A DNA stretch of 64,000 nt. Source: Anastatus disparis. Taxonomy: Eukaryota > Arthropoda > Insecta > Hymenoptera > Eupelmidae. The position numbers and the translations under genes are program-made. The stretch is from contig JAFFSR010000317.1 of the NCBI GenBank assembly GCA_017163975.1, forward strand, positions 1,358,001-1,422,000. Reading direction: 5' to 3'. Below the pieces are notes generated by a model. It had not been told where the DNA came from. It made no database searches and saw nothing but the letters and a program-made list of their open reading frames with translations. Shown here piece after piece: positions 1 through 12,198 of the stretch (positions within the stretch are counted from its first letter, which is position 1; each line of letters begins with the position of its first letter).

Positions 1-90
1 TATAATAACTTTACCAGAAGAAGGCAAGATTCGTATCTTTCTTTTGCTGCTTTCTTGAAAAATTAGTGTTTAAAGAATAATAAATATTAA

Positions 91-94
<4 letters not shown>

Positions 95-160
<66 letters not shown>
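95..160. repeat. AT microsatellite
   Basis: Uninterrupted TA dinucleotide run. No gene is associated with it. Confidence 0.97.
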
Positions 161-164
<4 letters not shown>

Positions 165-1430
165 ATAAGAAAGTAATAAGGTAAGGTCAATTAATAAAAC
201 GAAAATCAAATATAAAATTACGCTTAGCCAATTTTGCTATAAATTCTTAACATTTTGACGTTACATAAGCTTATCCTACTTCTTATAAATTTTATCCAAA
301 AGTCCTGGCAAATATTAAGGACGAGCCGTATCGACGGTACAAACCGAAAAAACGATAGACTGAGAAGCAGAAGCGTGAAAAATAGAATTGATTACTTAAG
401 AAGGACTGGGGGTGGTAGTCGGTAAGAAGTTTATACTTACAATAATAGAATTGTTGAATAGGTACATTGGCTTAAATCAAAAAGGCAGCATCGCCTTGGT
501 GACGGTTCGAAAGAGTGTACCAGAGAGGCCACTCCCCTTTTTTTTAAGTCCAGATTAGTTAGGGACCAATTCTAATGATTAAGAGATGGCCTGCTCCATA
601 TCGTTTGTATCAAACGTGCGACGTTTATGTCGTAAACTTTTTTTTAGCCCACAACCGATTTTTAATACAGAAGATAGTGTAATTCTTATTAATGGACCAG
701 TATGGTTCGCTACACAATAAGTGATACAAAGAATTGCAATTAGTGTACTGTAAATAAAGATTAGTACGCGAAATTGCTCCTTTACATTGAGCACAATATC
801 CCATAATCGACAAGAGTGTAGAGAATCATTGTCAATCAAGCACTTATCTCTAACAAGGAATACAAACGTAGATGCTACAGTAAAAGTAAATGATAATGCA
901 AAGATATCCTTGGACAGCTAGAGTTTGTAAAGCAAAAATTATTCCTCCAATAGTAGAACGAGCAAGTTTTTGCGCTACGCAGATGATTGTCAACATGATC
1001 TTCAAATATAGAGAACAATTTTACCTCAAAATTAATGGCTTAACAATATCAGGTAATGTCAACTTAATGTCAAAATTATAACCTCTCTGAAAAACACGTG
1101 GAGAGCAGAAGTAGTTAAATGAGTAGCCACCAGGAGACACTCAAAGCGTTAGTGACATAACCTCAATTCAGCAATCAACTCAAACTCCAAAATTTTATAA
1201 CGACAGAAACAATAAAATATTATTGCAAAGATACTGCAACTAGTGCCGAATATTATCTATGCAGGATCTCTGCAATTTGAGCGTGCAGATAATTGTAACA
1301 GAAAGCTCGTGGATGAATTATGCAGCAAGCGGAGTTGTTTTAAAAATAAAGCAAAAAATCAACAATGTGGCTGTACTTACAAAGAGAGAGAATAAATCCA
1401 ATAGTCCAATAGTTGTGAATAGTTAGGTTT
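161..1430. other. AT-rich DNA, no recognised gene
   Basis: Short open frames exist (for example minus 579-839 and plus 890-1081), but none shows a domain, splice context or conserved motif that I can support. I see no inverted repeat or transposon end here. Confidence 0.5.
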
Positions 1431-1439
1431 GAGACAATA

Positions 1440-1930
1440 ATGACGGTTATTTGCAGTTATTAACAAATATTAGCAGTTATTAGCAACCATTAGTAGTTAT
1501 TAGCAATCATTAGCAGTTATTAGAATTTCGTAAAATAAAAACTTGAAAAGTAAAGATACTAATAACAGTGATTAACTCATTCTAACAGTTATTTGCAGGT
1601 ATTTGCAGATTATTGCAGAATTTCGCAGTTATTTATTATTAGTCATTTATAAAAATTATTGTCTTGGAAAATATTTTCCTATACATAGAAAATTAAAAAA
1701 TTTCTGAACAAATGAAAAAGTGAATAATTGCTAACTGATATTAGTACTTTAATTTTCAGTTATTATCTAATGAAATCGCAAATAACTGTTTATAAGTGCT
1801 TATAACTGCTCATAACTGGTTATTAACTGCAAATAATCGTTGCTACTATCACAAGTCCAATTATTGGTAACATTTATTAGCAGTTATTTGCAGCCATTAG
1901 TAAGAGTTAACATTTATTGAAAGATATTAG
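1440..1930. repeat. TAGCAGTTAT degenerate minisatellite
   Basis: A ~10-bp unit resembling TTAGCAGTTA or TTTGCAGTTA recurs at 1440-1530 and 1590-1640. It appears in the opposite orientation (TAACTGC, TAACTGG) at about 1780-1835 and again in forward orientation at 1865-1900. The block is thus a short tandem repeat with an inverted segment. Confidence 0.75.
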
Positions 1931-2745
1931 CGAAATCAGTTTCCATCGGGCAACGTGACGTAAGCAGAACTAAATAATAAACAGTAATAAACAAACTAAT
2001 AAAAGGTAAAAACAATAGCTATATCCTATTTTCAGACGATTTTGATATTTTTATTAGGTCTATATAATATTACATATGGGCCATTTAAAAAAAAAATCTA
2101 TTTTAAAGTGATTACTTGAAGCTCCTTTGCTATTAAACTTAGAAACTTGCAATTCACCATAAATATGGAAAATTTTATGTAGAATATAAGAAAAATTTTT
2201 TGAATACGATTAGATTTATTCGTAAGTATTAATAAGTTAAATTTATGGGTAAATCTTGCGAAACTATTGAAATTGTTGTTATTGCATCAAACCTTGGAAA
2301 TCAGCGATGGCACATCTCGCTAGATAGCGATTATTGCTTCGTTGCAATAAAAAAAATAAAGTTTACTATATTGAGAATGATTATTAAAATAATCATTGGG
2401 GAAAAATTGAAAATAATGACTATTTTTTTCGAACTTGTAGTGTTATTCGTTCATGTGAAATTTACAAATTTCGCTATTAAAAAAAAGACTATTTTTCTTT
2501 AAGTCTAAAACTCACAAAAAATATTGTTTTGCAATCAAGCTTTCACAAAAATAAAAGAAGAAAGATGTCCTTATAAATAAAATTGTCTTGTAAACCACCG
2601 CCAAAAAAAAAATATTTTTTAAAAGAAATTCCTATTGTTTAGATATTTACATAGTTGATATTTGTTTCAAGAATTGAAAAAATATTCAATTTTGTAACCA
2701 TTGAAGCTTGTAACCTCTGAAACCTTTTTTGCAATATATTATATT
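1931..2745. other. AT-rich spacer, nothing recognised
   Basis: Low-complexity AT-rich sequence. An open frame at 2245-2502 is compositionally indistinguishable from background. Confidence 0.5.
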
Positions 2746-5518
2746 CCCTACTGAAAAAATTCAGGTGATTAATCACACGATTAATCACCTGACTTTATGT
2801 CATGTTTTTTTACTTGATTAATCATATGATTTATCACATGATAAATCATATGATTAATCACATGACTGAATTATCATATCTACGCAATACTGAATATTAA
2901 TAATTTATCATGCTAGGTATGTATCAATATTATAATTTAAAAACGAATTGAAAATCATAAATTACGTAGATATGAACAGTATGTTTTTTTAATCAATAAC
3001 TATTAATAATCTGCACTTTCATAAAATGAAATATAACAAGCAAAATATCATTACGTTTTAATTAAATATTAAATAACGTTAATCCGATTTTAAATAATAT
3101 GAAATAATAATTTCGTAGAAAAAAATAAAAAATTTTATTCTATAAATTCATACTATAGGTCATATAAAGTAATCAGATGATGCAACTGAAAAAAAAATTG
3201 TGTTTATGAAAGTTCTTGTGATTGAATATAGTACGTTATATGTCGTTAATTCAATAAAAAAATATATAAAGATATCCTAATGAACTCAGTATACATTAAA
3301 CCTTCGTCAGTATCGTTGGAGGTTAAAATATACATGGTTACAGTGAGTTCATAACATATGAAATGAAAAATAAAAATATAAAAAATTTTATAATGATACT
3401 AATAGAAAATTAATTTCATAGTAAATTATGCGCTTTAACAAACTTATACGAATTTGTTTTAGCACATTAAAAAAATTAAGTGAATTTGATATTCACAAAC
3501 GTAAGGGTCTAATAACGATACACTATTAAAAATATTCTTAAATTTAATACATATTTAAGATAAAAATGTATCTTAAATTTAAGAATCATGTCACTTAAAC
3601 TTATTTAATACAAAAAATTATTGAAATTAATAAAAAATTATTAAAATTATATAGAAATTCTTAAGATTAAGATGACGGTTACTCAAGTTTAGAAATATGA
3701 CTATTAAACTTCAATACTATAACTGAAAATCTATTAATATTCCATGTTAATGAAAATGTTATTAAACTTAATAAATATTTAAGTTACTTGTATTAAATCT
3801 AATATATTGATTAAGATATATGGAACTGAAATTTATCAAGACTTTAATAAATTATTATAAAATTTAATATAGAATCTTAAAAATGTTTGATGTATTAAAA
3901 ATTTATAAAAATTAATAAACTCAAGTTGAAAGTTGAGATTCAAAATACTAAAACGTAAGATAACGGATACTAAAGTTTAGCAATATGCTTATTAAAATTC
4001 AATATTATAATTGAAAATGTATTAATATTCGATGTTGATGAAAATGTTATTAAACTTAATAATTACTTAAGTTACTTGTATTAAATCTAATATATTGATT
4101 AAGATATATGGAACTGAAATTTATCAAGACTTTAATAAATTATTATAAAATTTGATACAGAATCTTAAAAATATTCGATGTATTAAAAATTTGTAGTATA
4201 CAAATCATGCACTAGATGGCTACTTGTTTTTTCAGTCTACAAACAGAAATAGAAGGTTCAAAGTATAAAAGAGAAGGTCTAGCCTTGTATCGGCGATAAA
4301 ATTCTCATTTATATATCTTCGGAAATATTTTAATTTTTGGAGAGCTCAACAATAGTTGAATTCTTTTAAAATATATTAAATTATACCACATGAAATAATA
4401 TTTTTTTATCATATTACGTTCAGTAGAATTTCTTAATCTTAATTCTATTATATTAAATTCAGTAAACTTATGGTAAAATTTATAAATAGATTCTGAAATT
4501 TTTTTATTAATATTAATAAAAGAATGCATTAAAATTCAAAAAAATATTTAGTAAAAAACAATATTTATAAATTATATTCAATAGAATTTTTTAAACTTAA
4601 TACACAGTTTATTGAATTTAAGAAAATTATATTGAAAATTTTAATTATTGTGCTGACAATTTTTGTATTAATTTCCAAACACAAATATATTAAAACTTAA
4701 AATAATATTGAATTTTAAAAAATTATTATTAAATATCATTTAATAAAAGTTTACGAAATGAGCTTCCATCACTTTTATCTTAATTTTAATAATATATTTT
4801 TAACAGTGTACTTAAATAGTTTAGCACAGCAAAAATTATTGAGGTAAATTTAACGATTTAGAAAAAAAAAAATACAAATTTGGGGAACATTTCATAACTT
4901 TTTAAACAGTATTTTAATTATTACCTATAATAAGCGCTTATTATATATTTTTTTATTGAATGAACGACATATAACGTACTATATTCAATCACAAGAACTT
5001 TGATAAACACAATTTTTTTTTCAGTTGCATCATTTGATTACTATACATGACCTATAGTATTAATTTATAGATTTAAATTTTAAATTTTTCTCTACGAAAT
5101 TATTATTTTATATTATTTAAAATTGGATTAACGTTATTTAATATTTAATTAAAACGTAATGATATTTTGCTTGTTGTATTTCATTTTATGAAAGTGCATA
5201 AACAGATTATTAATAGTTATTGATTAAAAAAACATACTGTTCATATCTACGTAATTTATGATTTCCAATTCATTTTTAAATTATAATATTGATACATACC
5301 TAGCATAAGAAATTATTAATATTCAGTATTGCGTAGGTATGATAATTCAGTCATGTAATTAATCACATGATTTATTATGTGATTAATCATATAATTAATC
5401 AAGTAAAAAATCATGACATAAAGTCAGGTGATTAATCATATGATTGATCATATGATAAATCGCATGATTTATCACATGATAAATCATATGATTAATCATC
5501 TGAATTTTTTCAGTAGGG
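2746..5518. mobile_element. DNA transposon with ~0.5-kb terminal inverted repeats, non-autonomous
   Basis: The left end begins CCCTACTGAAAAAATTCAG and the right end is its reverse complement, CTGAATTTTTTCAGTAGGG. Similarity between the arms continues inward for roughly 500 bp (about 2746-3270 against 4945-5518), including the shared segment around ATATGAACAGTATGTTTTTT. The subterminal 100 bp of each arm consists of small palindromes such as TGATTAATCA and TGATAAATCA. The ~1.7-kb core has no transposase frame, so the copy looks non-autonomous. Both flanks show TT, which may be a 2-bp target duplication, but the superfamily cannot be assigned. Confidence 0.85.
3671..4195. repeat. Two-copy tandem duplication (~288 bp) inside the long-TIR element
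   Basis: The block around 3671-3900 recurs at about 3959-4195 with scattered substitutions. Both copies carry the segment GATTAAGATATATGGAACTG (about 3808 and 4097). This is a local duplication in the element core and is not coding. Confidence 0.85.
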
Positions 5519-5594
5519 TTGGCATGTGGTATTTTTTTAATTTAATCCTGCGCAACTTGGAATGTCAGTTTTTAATACATTTAAAGTCAGTTAA

Positions 5595-5978
5595 GAGCAG
5601 GTTGTATATCTCCATCCTTTTCTAATTAAAATATTCATTTTTCTACGAAACCTAATAATAATTGTAGCAAAAAATAAGAAGAGAGCCCCATCTCGTATAA
5701 TAAAAAACAATATTTTCTTTTATGAGGAAAAATTATTTTTATCGCTTCGTTTTTAAGAAAACTTTGAAAAACTAAATTGTCCATCCTGACCTCTATTTTT
5801 TAAGTTTTTCAAGGTTTTCTTCAAAACCAATCGATTAAAATAATTTTTTCTCATCAAAGAAAATATTGCTTTTTATGATACAAGATGGGGCTATCTCCTT
5901 ATTTTTTGCAACAATTATTAGTGTTATCAAAAAAATTAATTCTTATTTTAGAAAAGAACAGAGATAGACAACCTGCTT
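5595..5978. mobile_element. TTAA-flanked hairpin MITE, copy 1
   Basis: TTAA at 5591-5594 and 5979-5982 bounds a 384-bp near-perfect palindrome. The ends are GAGCAGGTTGTATATC and GATAGACAACCTGCTT. The whole left half folds onto the right half (for example AAGTTTTTCAAGGTTTTCTT is present in both orientations). Size, TTAA duplication and end sequence match copies at 27124, 40068 and 62979, so this is one family. TTAA targeting is typical of piggyBac-type or Kolobok-type transposases; which one mobilised it is not visible. Confidence 0.9.
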
Positions 5979-6976
5979 TTAAGTATAAAAAAACACCAAA
6001 ATTTCAAAAAATATTTTGAAAATTTTTTGAAAATTTTCGGATGAATGTGAATTTTTTTGAAATAACCCATATCACAAAAAATTACTTGACTAAGTCCAAA
6101 TTCCATTAACTAATCTACATTATTGGTTGTATTCACAGTAGCATGAAAGCTCGGCAATCCGAAATTCCACCGGAGATCAATTGAATGACGGTAAAATTTG
6201 CTCCAGTATGCTAAATCGTGGTTTATGTTTATTCCTGTATCAACCATACTATATAAAATAACAATTTAATATTCTTTGATTGGTCAAGTATTTTATATAA
6301 TGGAAGTAAATACGTATAACAAGCTATATAAACAGTTTATTATTGAACGAAAGCTTTTTTTGTGACCGTTTCATTAATTATAAAAATACTTGAAATTAAC
6401 CGAAGATCGTTGAATACTCTAGAATATGCATGCAAAAAGAGCCTGCATAAATTATTCACACTCGTGGAAAATCACGTGGATTCAAATCCAATTGCTACAA
6501 CAAAGCGTTTAAAAGATGTATCCTCGATATACTCATATTTTATACAAGTTTTCAGAAATAGCCCTAGCGTCAATCGCATTAGACGTTCATGTGGAACAAG
6601 TACGATACGATATAACTTATCTATTAACAGGTGTCTTTCTGACTCAGTATACGATTGTATGCATAGCATGATACGACATAACCAAGCTATTTACACGTGC
6701 ATTCATGATTCGGTATACGATTATATATAACCTGGTATACGCGTATCAGTAGCTAGGTGTAAGCTTATAGTAGTATCCTCGGTATGCATATACGTATAAA
6801 TAACCAAGCTATTAACACGCGCACACACACCTTGGTATAGTTACCATGGTATGCATACACGTATAAATAACCAAGATATTTACATGCGCATACTCACCGC
6901 GGTATAAACAGCTCACTATACTAGCATATTAACCACGCTAAATATACACCGCGGCATAAACAGCTCGGTATACTAT

Positions 6977-7729
6977 CAAGGGATTAATAACTCTCGAAAT
7001 CATTGAAGCACCCAATTTAGAATCGATTTCAATCTGTTATGAAATCAGTGTATTCAAAACAAAATCTTAAAATCATAATATTTTGAAATTTTTTCAAAAG
7101 TTGAAGAAAATATAAAAGATGAAGTTCTTTGTTCATGGTATAAATTATAATAAAAAATAACGCTATTTCGAAGTCGGCACCCATGGGTATATTAATGTAA
7201 AAAATCATATAACTACAATTTCACCTCCGATTAAACAGAATAATAGTTTAATTTTAAGCTTGAATGTAATCAATAAACAAAAGAATTATTTCTAACTTCA
7301 GATTGTAATTATTTTTGAATTATAAAAGCGATTTTTCATTAAAAATTATTGATTTGAAAATAGTATCTTAATTAATTTATAATAGTTACATGAAAATTAT
7401 TCAAATTCTTAGTATCATAATCATACATAATTTTCTTTTTCTATATTAACTGTGCTGTAGGACTATCTTTTGTTTATAATTAATTTATTCAATGCATTTA
7501 ATTTATACTTAAATTTATACTTTTTTATTTATAATGTTTATGTTTAATTTTTAATTAATGAAATCAAATATCCAGTAATGACATAAACTTTATGAAATTA
7601 AATGAATCCAGTTGAAATCGCTTTATTTTTTAGTAAAGTGACTACACTTGAAATCAGTTTAGAATCATAATAAAATCGTCTAAATTTGAAATCATTCAAT
7701 CACTTATTCTTAGAGTTGTTAACCCCTTG
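6977..7729. mobile_element. hAT-like MITE inserted in the left foldback arm
   Basis: The terminal inverted repeats are CAAGGGATTAATAACTCT and, reading inward from the right, CAAGGGGTTAACAACTCT. Flanking octamers TATACTAT and TATACTCG fit a slightly decayed 8-bp duplication. The 753 bp between have no counterpart in the right arm and no coding frame. An 8-bp duplication with CAAGGG ends suggests a hAT-type origin (inference). Confidence 0.78.
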
Positions 7730-8526
7730 TATACTCGTATATGAACTACGCTATAATATACACCGTAGTATAAACATCCCAGTACACTAGAATATGAACC
7801 ACGCTGAACATACATCGCAGTATAAACAGCTTGGTATACTAGTATATTAGCCGCGCTAAATATACACCGCGTTATAAACAGCTCGATATTCTAGCATATT
7901 GACCACGGCGCATATACACTAATAGATAGCTACGCTATTTACCCGCGTATACATACCTTGGTATACGAGCATATATGACGAGGTATACGTGTATAAAAAT
8001 AGCTTGGTATGTACGTATATATACCTCGATGTACAAGCGTAGGTAACGAGGTATACGTATATAAAAATAGCTCGGTATACACGTATATACATCTCGGTGT
8101 ACGAGCATAGGTAACTAAATTATTTATTCAGTTTGAATGATAGGTGGTTGATATTTGAAAAGAAACTGAATAAGTAATTTAGTTACCTATGCTTCTACAC
8201 CGAGGTGTATATACGTGCATACCGAGCTATTTTTATATATGTATATCTTGTTGCCTATTCTCGTACACCAAGGTGTATATACGTGCATGCCGAGCAATTT
8301 TTATACATGTATACCTCGTTACCTATGCTCGTACACCGAGATATGTATACGCGAGTAAATAGCGCGGCTGTCTATTAGTGTGTATGCACCTTGATTAATA
8401 TGCTAGTGTACGAAGCTGTTCATACCGCGGTGTATATTTAGTGTGGTTAATATGCTAGTATACCAAGCTTTTTATACCACGGTGTATATTTAGCGTGGTT
8501 AATATGTTAGTATACCAAGCTGTTTA

Positions 8527-9132
8527 TTGGAAATTCACACACTTGCGATGACCTCTTGTGGCAAAGCTGTGAAATAATCCAAAACACAACTTAGCGTTGA
8601 GTAATATAGCAATTGGTTTGATTTTCATTTTTTAATTGAAAACTAAATACAGTGTAATTATAAGAGTTCAAAATGCGAGAAAAAAATTCCAACAGAGATT
8701 ATTGTGTAGTAAGGGGTCCTGAAATTTAAGCAGCCAAGAATTTAAATGTTAGTTTTCATCTTTTCCTGAAAACAAATCTAGGTTATGTAAACAAGCAGAA
8801 TATATTTGACAGTTCTGCGAAGATATATTTGTATGAAGCGTGGACAAGTAGATGTCTGCAAGCAATAAGCTATGAAGTTGACCTCACCGTTAAATGTATA
8901 TTTCTTATTTATTTCACATTTTATTTCGAATTGTGCCTGGTAAACCATTTCTCCTTGTATAAATTTACGTTGTGCACGATTGGTGTAAGCGTATTTACAA
9001 ATATTTTTCATGGTGATGATATTCAAACTAAAAAACTAATGTCATTACATTTAAGCCCAGCTTGTACTGTGGAACGCTGTCGCCATGTTAGTATACTATA
9101 TATATCGGTTACGTCTCCGTGTGAGTTCCCAA
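8527..9132. mobile_element. Mariner-like MITE inserted in the right foldback arm
   Basis: The ends TTGGAAATTCACAC and GTGTGAGTTCCCAA are inverted repeats flanked by TA (8525-8526 and 9133-9134). Removing the element and one TA restores the arm sequence GTTTATACCGCGG seen elsewhere in the array. The TA duplication points to a Tc1/mariner-type mobiliser. Open frames inside (8778-9203) cross the element border and are not credible genes. Confidence 0.85.
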
Positions 9133-9569
9133 TACCGCGGTTTATATTTAGCATGGTTCATATGCTAGTATACCGAGCTGTTTATACCATAGTGTATATT
9201 TAGCGTGGTTCATATGCTAGCATACCGAGATATTTATGCCGCGGTGTATATTTAGCGTCATTAATATGCTAGTATACCGAACTGTTTATACCGCGGTGAG
9301 TATACGCGTGTAAACAGCTTGGTTATTTATACGTGTAGGCGTACCAAGGTAACTATATCGAGGTGTGTGAGCGCATGTTAATAGCTCGGTTATTTATACG
9401 TATATGCATACCGAGGATACTACTATAAGCTTACACCTAGCTACTGATACGCGTATACCAGGTTATATATAATCGTATACCGAATCATGAATGCACGAGT
9501 AAATAGCTTGGTTACGTCGTATCATGCTATGCATGCAATCGTATACTGAGTCCGGAAGACACCTGTTAA

Positions 9570-9728
9570 CCCCCCTGCGTATCAATTATCCCTGATGAAA
9601 TCACTTCCAAATGGACGAATTTTTTCGGACGAATTATGAGCCCTTACTTTTGGACGAGTATACTCGTCAAGGTGCACACCACAACAGTTTCGTTTGGACG
9701 AGTATACTCGGGACAGTACGCAGGGGGG
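9570..9728. mobile_element. 159-bp piggyBac-like MITE with TTAA duplication
   Basis: The ends CCCCCCTGCGTA and TACGCAGGGGGG are inverted repeats bounded by TTAA at 9566-9569 and 9729-9732. The opposite foldback arm (6612-6640) carries the empty site with a single TTAA at 6624-6627, so the insertion and its duplication are demonstrated within the window. The core contains two copies of TTTGGACGAGTATACTCG. Ends beginning CCC with TTAA targeting are typical of piggyBac. Confidence 0.93.
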
Positions 9729-10251
9729 TTAATAGATAAGTTATATCGTATCATACTTGTTCCACATGAACGTCTAATGCGATTGACGCTAGGGCTGTTT
9801 CTGAGAACTTGTATGAAATATGAGTATATCGAGGATACATCTTTTAAACGCTTTGTTGTAGCAATTGGATTTGAAACCACGGAACTTCTTACGAGTGTGA
9901 ATAATTTATGCAAGCTCTTTTTGCATGTATATTACATTCTCTAGTGTATTCAACGATCTTTGGTTAATATTAAGTATTTTTATAATTAATGAAACGGTCA
10001 CAAAAAAAGCTACCGTTCAATAATAAAAGGTTTACTCGGTATCTCTATATGGCTTGTTATACGCATTTACTTCTATTATATATAGTACTTGACAAATAAA
10101 AAAATGTCAAATTGTTATTTTATATAGTATGGTTGATACAGGAATAAACATCAACCACGATTCAGTATCCTGAAGCAAATTTTACCGTCATTAATTGATC
10201 ACAAGTGGAATTTCAAATTGCCAAGCTTCCATGCTACTGTGAATACAACCA

Positions 10252-10640
10252 TACATATATTTTGCAAAAAACAACTCTAAACTAGTTGTTTTTTTCTATA
10301 AGAATTTACTCATATATGTGTTCATATCTTATAAGTGTAATTTTTGGTACATATTTCTATGAATAAATGTGATATAATTAATGTTGGTTAGTATTTTATA
10401 AACGTGATTTTCTCATTGGAAAAAAAATTAAATGTCAAAAAAAATTTTACAAAAAATAAGCGTAAAGGAAACAGCACTGTGTAGGATTGCCTTTTTACAA
10501 TCTAAAATTATTGTAGAATCATCCTATCAAAAAATTTCTGAAGGAGCACGTCTTTTGTTTGTTGACTGTTAATTGAGAAAAAAATAGAAATAATGAAATA
10601 CATTTAAAGTCTTCACAAGGAGGAACAGTATTCTACTAAA
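10252..10640. other. AT-rich spacer, nothing recognised
   Basis: No open frame, inverted repeat or known motif that I can support. Confidence 0.5.
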
Positions 10641-10990
10641 GGCTGCGATGTTGCCAAGAATCTATGGGGGGACATGGAAGGCAAGTGGACTAACAAATTA
10701 CTTGCTCTTAGTGGATAGCAGCTGAAAACTATTGTTGAAATGGTAACTGGGAACTGTAACTATATAACAAAGACAGAATCTCTCTTCTGTGCTAGATGTA
10801 ATATAGAAAAAAAAGAAACACTAATCTACTTGCTAGGTGAATGTCTTAGCGGACTCAAGGGGCAAATGATTTGGTAAAGTGGTGTCAATTCTAGAAAAAA
10901 TCAGGAAACATAGCATCAAATGAATTCTGAGATACTACAAGACAGTTGACTTTCTTTAGTGCTAGGGTTGTGGATAGAAACAGCGAACAA
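10640..10990 (+). pseudogene. Relic of a non-LTR retrotransposon ORF2 C-terminus
   Basis: One plus frame near 10740-10860 reads with a Cys-rich pattern: a TGNCNY stretch, then CARCNIEKKETLIYLLGEC. This matches the conserved tail of many non-LTR ORF2 proteins, in which a CxxC...E(T)xxHxxxxC motif follows the RNase H domain. Stops and frame changes interrupt it on both sides, and no RT core is left. It is probably a 5'-truncated, old copy. The assignment rests on the Cys/His-like spacing and context only. The second CxxC partner is intact, but the usual His is replaced by Tyr or Leu. Confidence 0.5.
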
Positions 10991-11450
10991 AGGCAATAGT
11001 TAAGTGCACTACAGTATAGGGTCCCTATGAAGCATTAATCCAATCTAATTTAATAATCCTTCAAATGATATTGGTTTATTTATTCTATGACCATTGCAGC
11101 TAAAATTTGAACAATGTAAAGTTTATTACAATTTTTTCAATTTTCTTAGTTTCTTATTATATAATTTGAAAAATATGCTTATCATTTGTTTTGAAGCTAT
11201 ACAATTATTTGTGTTTTCGGATTTTCACCAAAAGATGGCCAAAATATGTGCAGGGAAGTGTATGTCTAATTAGCTTAGTACCTGACCTTTTTGAGTTAAA
11301 AGTTTATAAATGAAATTTAATAAAGTGTAGTGTCAGCGATCATGCCATTAAAACGTAACTGCTATCAATTCAAATTTTTATTTGAAATTAAATATATAAT
11401 GAAAAAATCTTAAGTTAATATTTTATATCTGTCAATTTGTACGACATTAA

Positions 11451-11725
11451 AGGCTGATTTCATTTCAAATCGAACAGCCTGTATATACTCAAGTCACCAA
11501 TCACTGCACTGATGGAATATGTTATTTTACTTAAAACATAAAAAAAAACGTTTTTTTTTTTTGCTGAAATATTAAAATTGCATAAGACATGCACATTTAA
11601 AAATTGCATACAAAAACTATATGTTCAAACTGAAAATGTTCACAACAACTTTAGAGGGCTATCGTTTTACCGATTTTCAATAAATTTTGGTGAATCTTTT
11701 GTTTGATTTTGTTTCAAATCTTTTT
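11451..11725 (+). repeat. Left outer TIR of the ISL2EU-like element
   Basis: Reverse complement of 25760-25999. Shared anchors include TTTCAAATCGAACAGCC, ACTCAAGTCACCAATCACTG and GCTATCGTTTTACC. Homology to the right TIR fades near 11725 and is picked up again at 14618 (GAGTATAGCCGAATAACC), which marks the interruption. Confidence 0.85.
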
Positions 11726-12059
11726 CAATTCAGTGCAAGAAATTTTAAAAAAGACTAAAAAATGACTCAAATATATGCATTTTACCAAAAAATGCACTTT
11801 TTATGTACATGCATTTTTCTCAAAAAGGCCATCTTTATTTTTGCAGAAATTTTTTTGGCTGATAGAGGGCTAAATTGCCTATCTAATGGTATCTGTTGAA
11901 TCTCGTACTTTTTAGTTTGGAGCGAGAAAGAAATTCACAAATTTTATTATAGAAAAATGCTTGTATATACGTTCAGAAGTCTGAAGCAATCTACATTCAA
12001 ACGCTGTCGCATGCGTTTATCATTTGTATACATTTTTATGCATCTACCTATCATCAATA

Positions 12060-12061
<2 letters not shown>

Positions 12062-12136
<75 letters not shown>
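12062..12136. repeat. AT microsatellite in a foldback arm
   Basis: Pure TA run. The paired arm (14490-14518) has only a short mixed TA/CA run, so the repeat expanded in one arm after the arms formed. Confidence 0.95.
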
Positions 12137-12139
<3 letters not shown>

Positions 12140-12198
12140 AACTCGTAATATAAAAATAAATCCTTAAAAATAGAAAAAAAATAATTCGATTCATGTAT

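Larger units (their letters stand above)
6124..10251. mobile_element. 4.1-kb foldback (giant hairpin) element
   Basis: The left end TGGTTGTATTCACAG pairs with the right end CTGTGAATACAACCA. The arms are reverse complements over about 1.3 kb each once later insertions are removed, meeting at a small loop near 8147 (GTAACTAAATTA and TAATTTAGTTAC flank it). Inner parts of both arms are tandem arrays of a ~52-bp unit containing GTATACTAGTATATTAACC and ACACCGCGGTATAAACAGC, plus shorter units with CGGTATACG. Flanking octamers TACATTAT and TACATATA may be a decayed 8-bp target duplication. No transposase is present. Confidence 0.88.

Noticed and set aside
485..540. Sequence with GGTTCGAAAG resembling a tRNA B box
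   Set aside because: No matching A box, acceptor stem or cloverleaf around it.
579..839. Minus frame whose end (LRHKRRTFDTNDMEQAIS) faintly resembles a psq/pogo-type helix-turn-helix
   Set aside because: The continuation does not match the expected recognition helix, and frames are interrupted on both sides.
6362..6730. 122-codon frame in the left foldback arm with a mirrored frame at 9644-9913
   Set aside because: The mirror is expected because the arms are inverted copies. A few-base length difference between the arms (near 6425 and 9930) breaks the frame, which argues against selection for coding.
8778..9203. Overlapping open frames on both strands
   Set aside because: They run across the border of the TA-flanked MITE into the array, so they cannot be a conserved gene.
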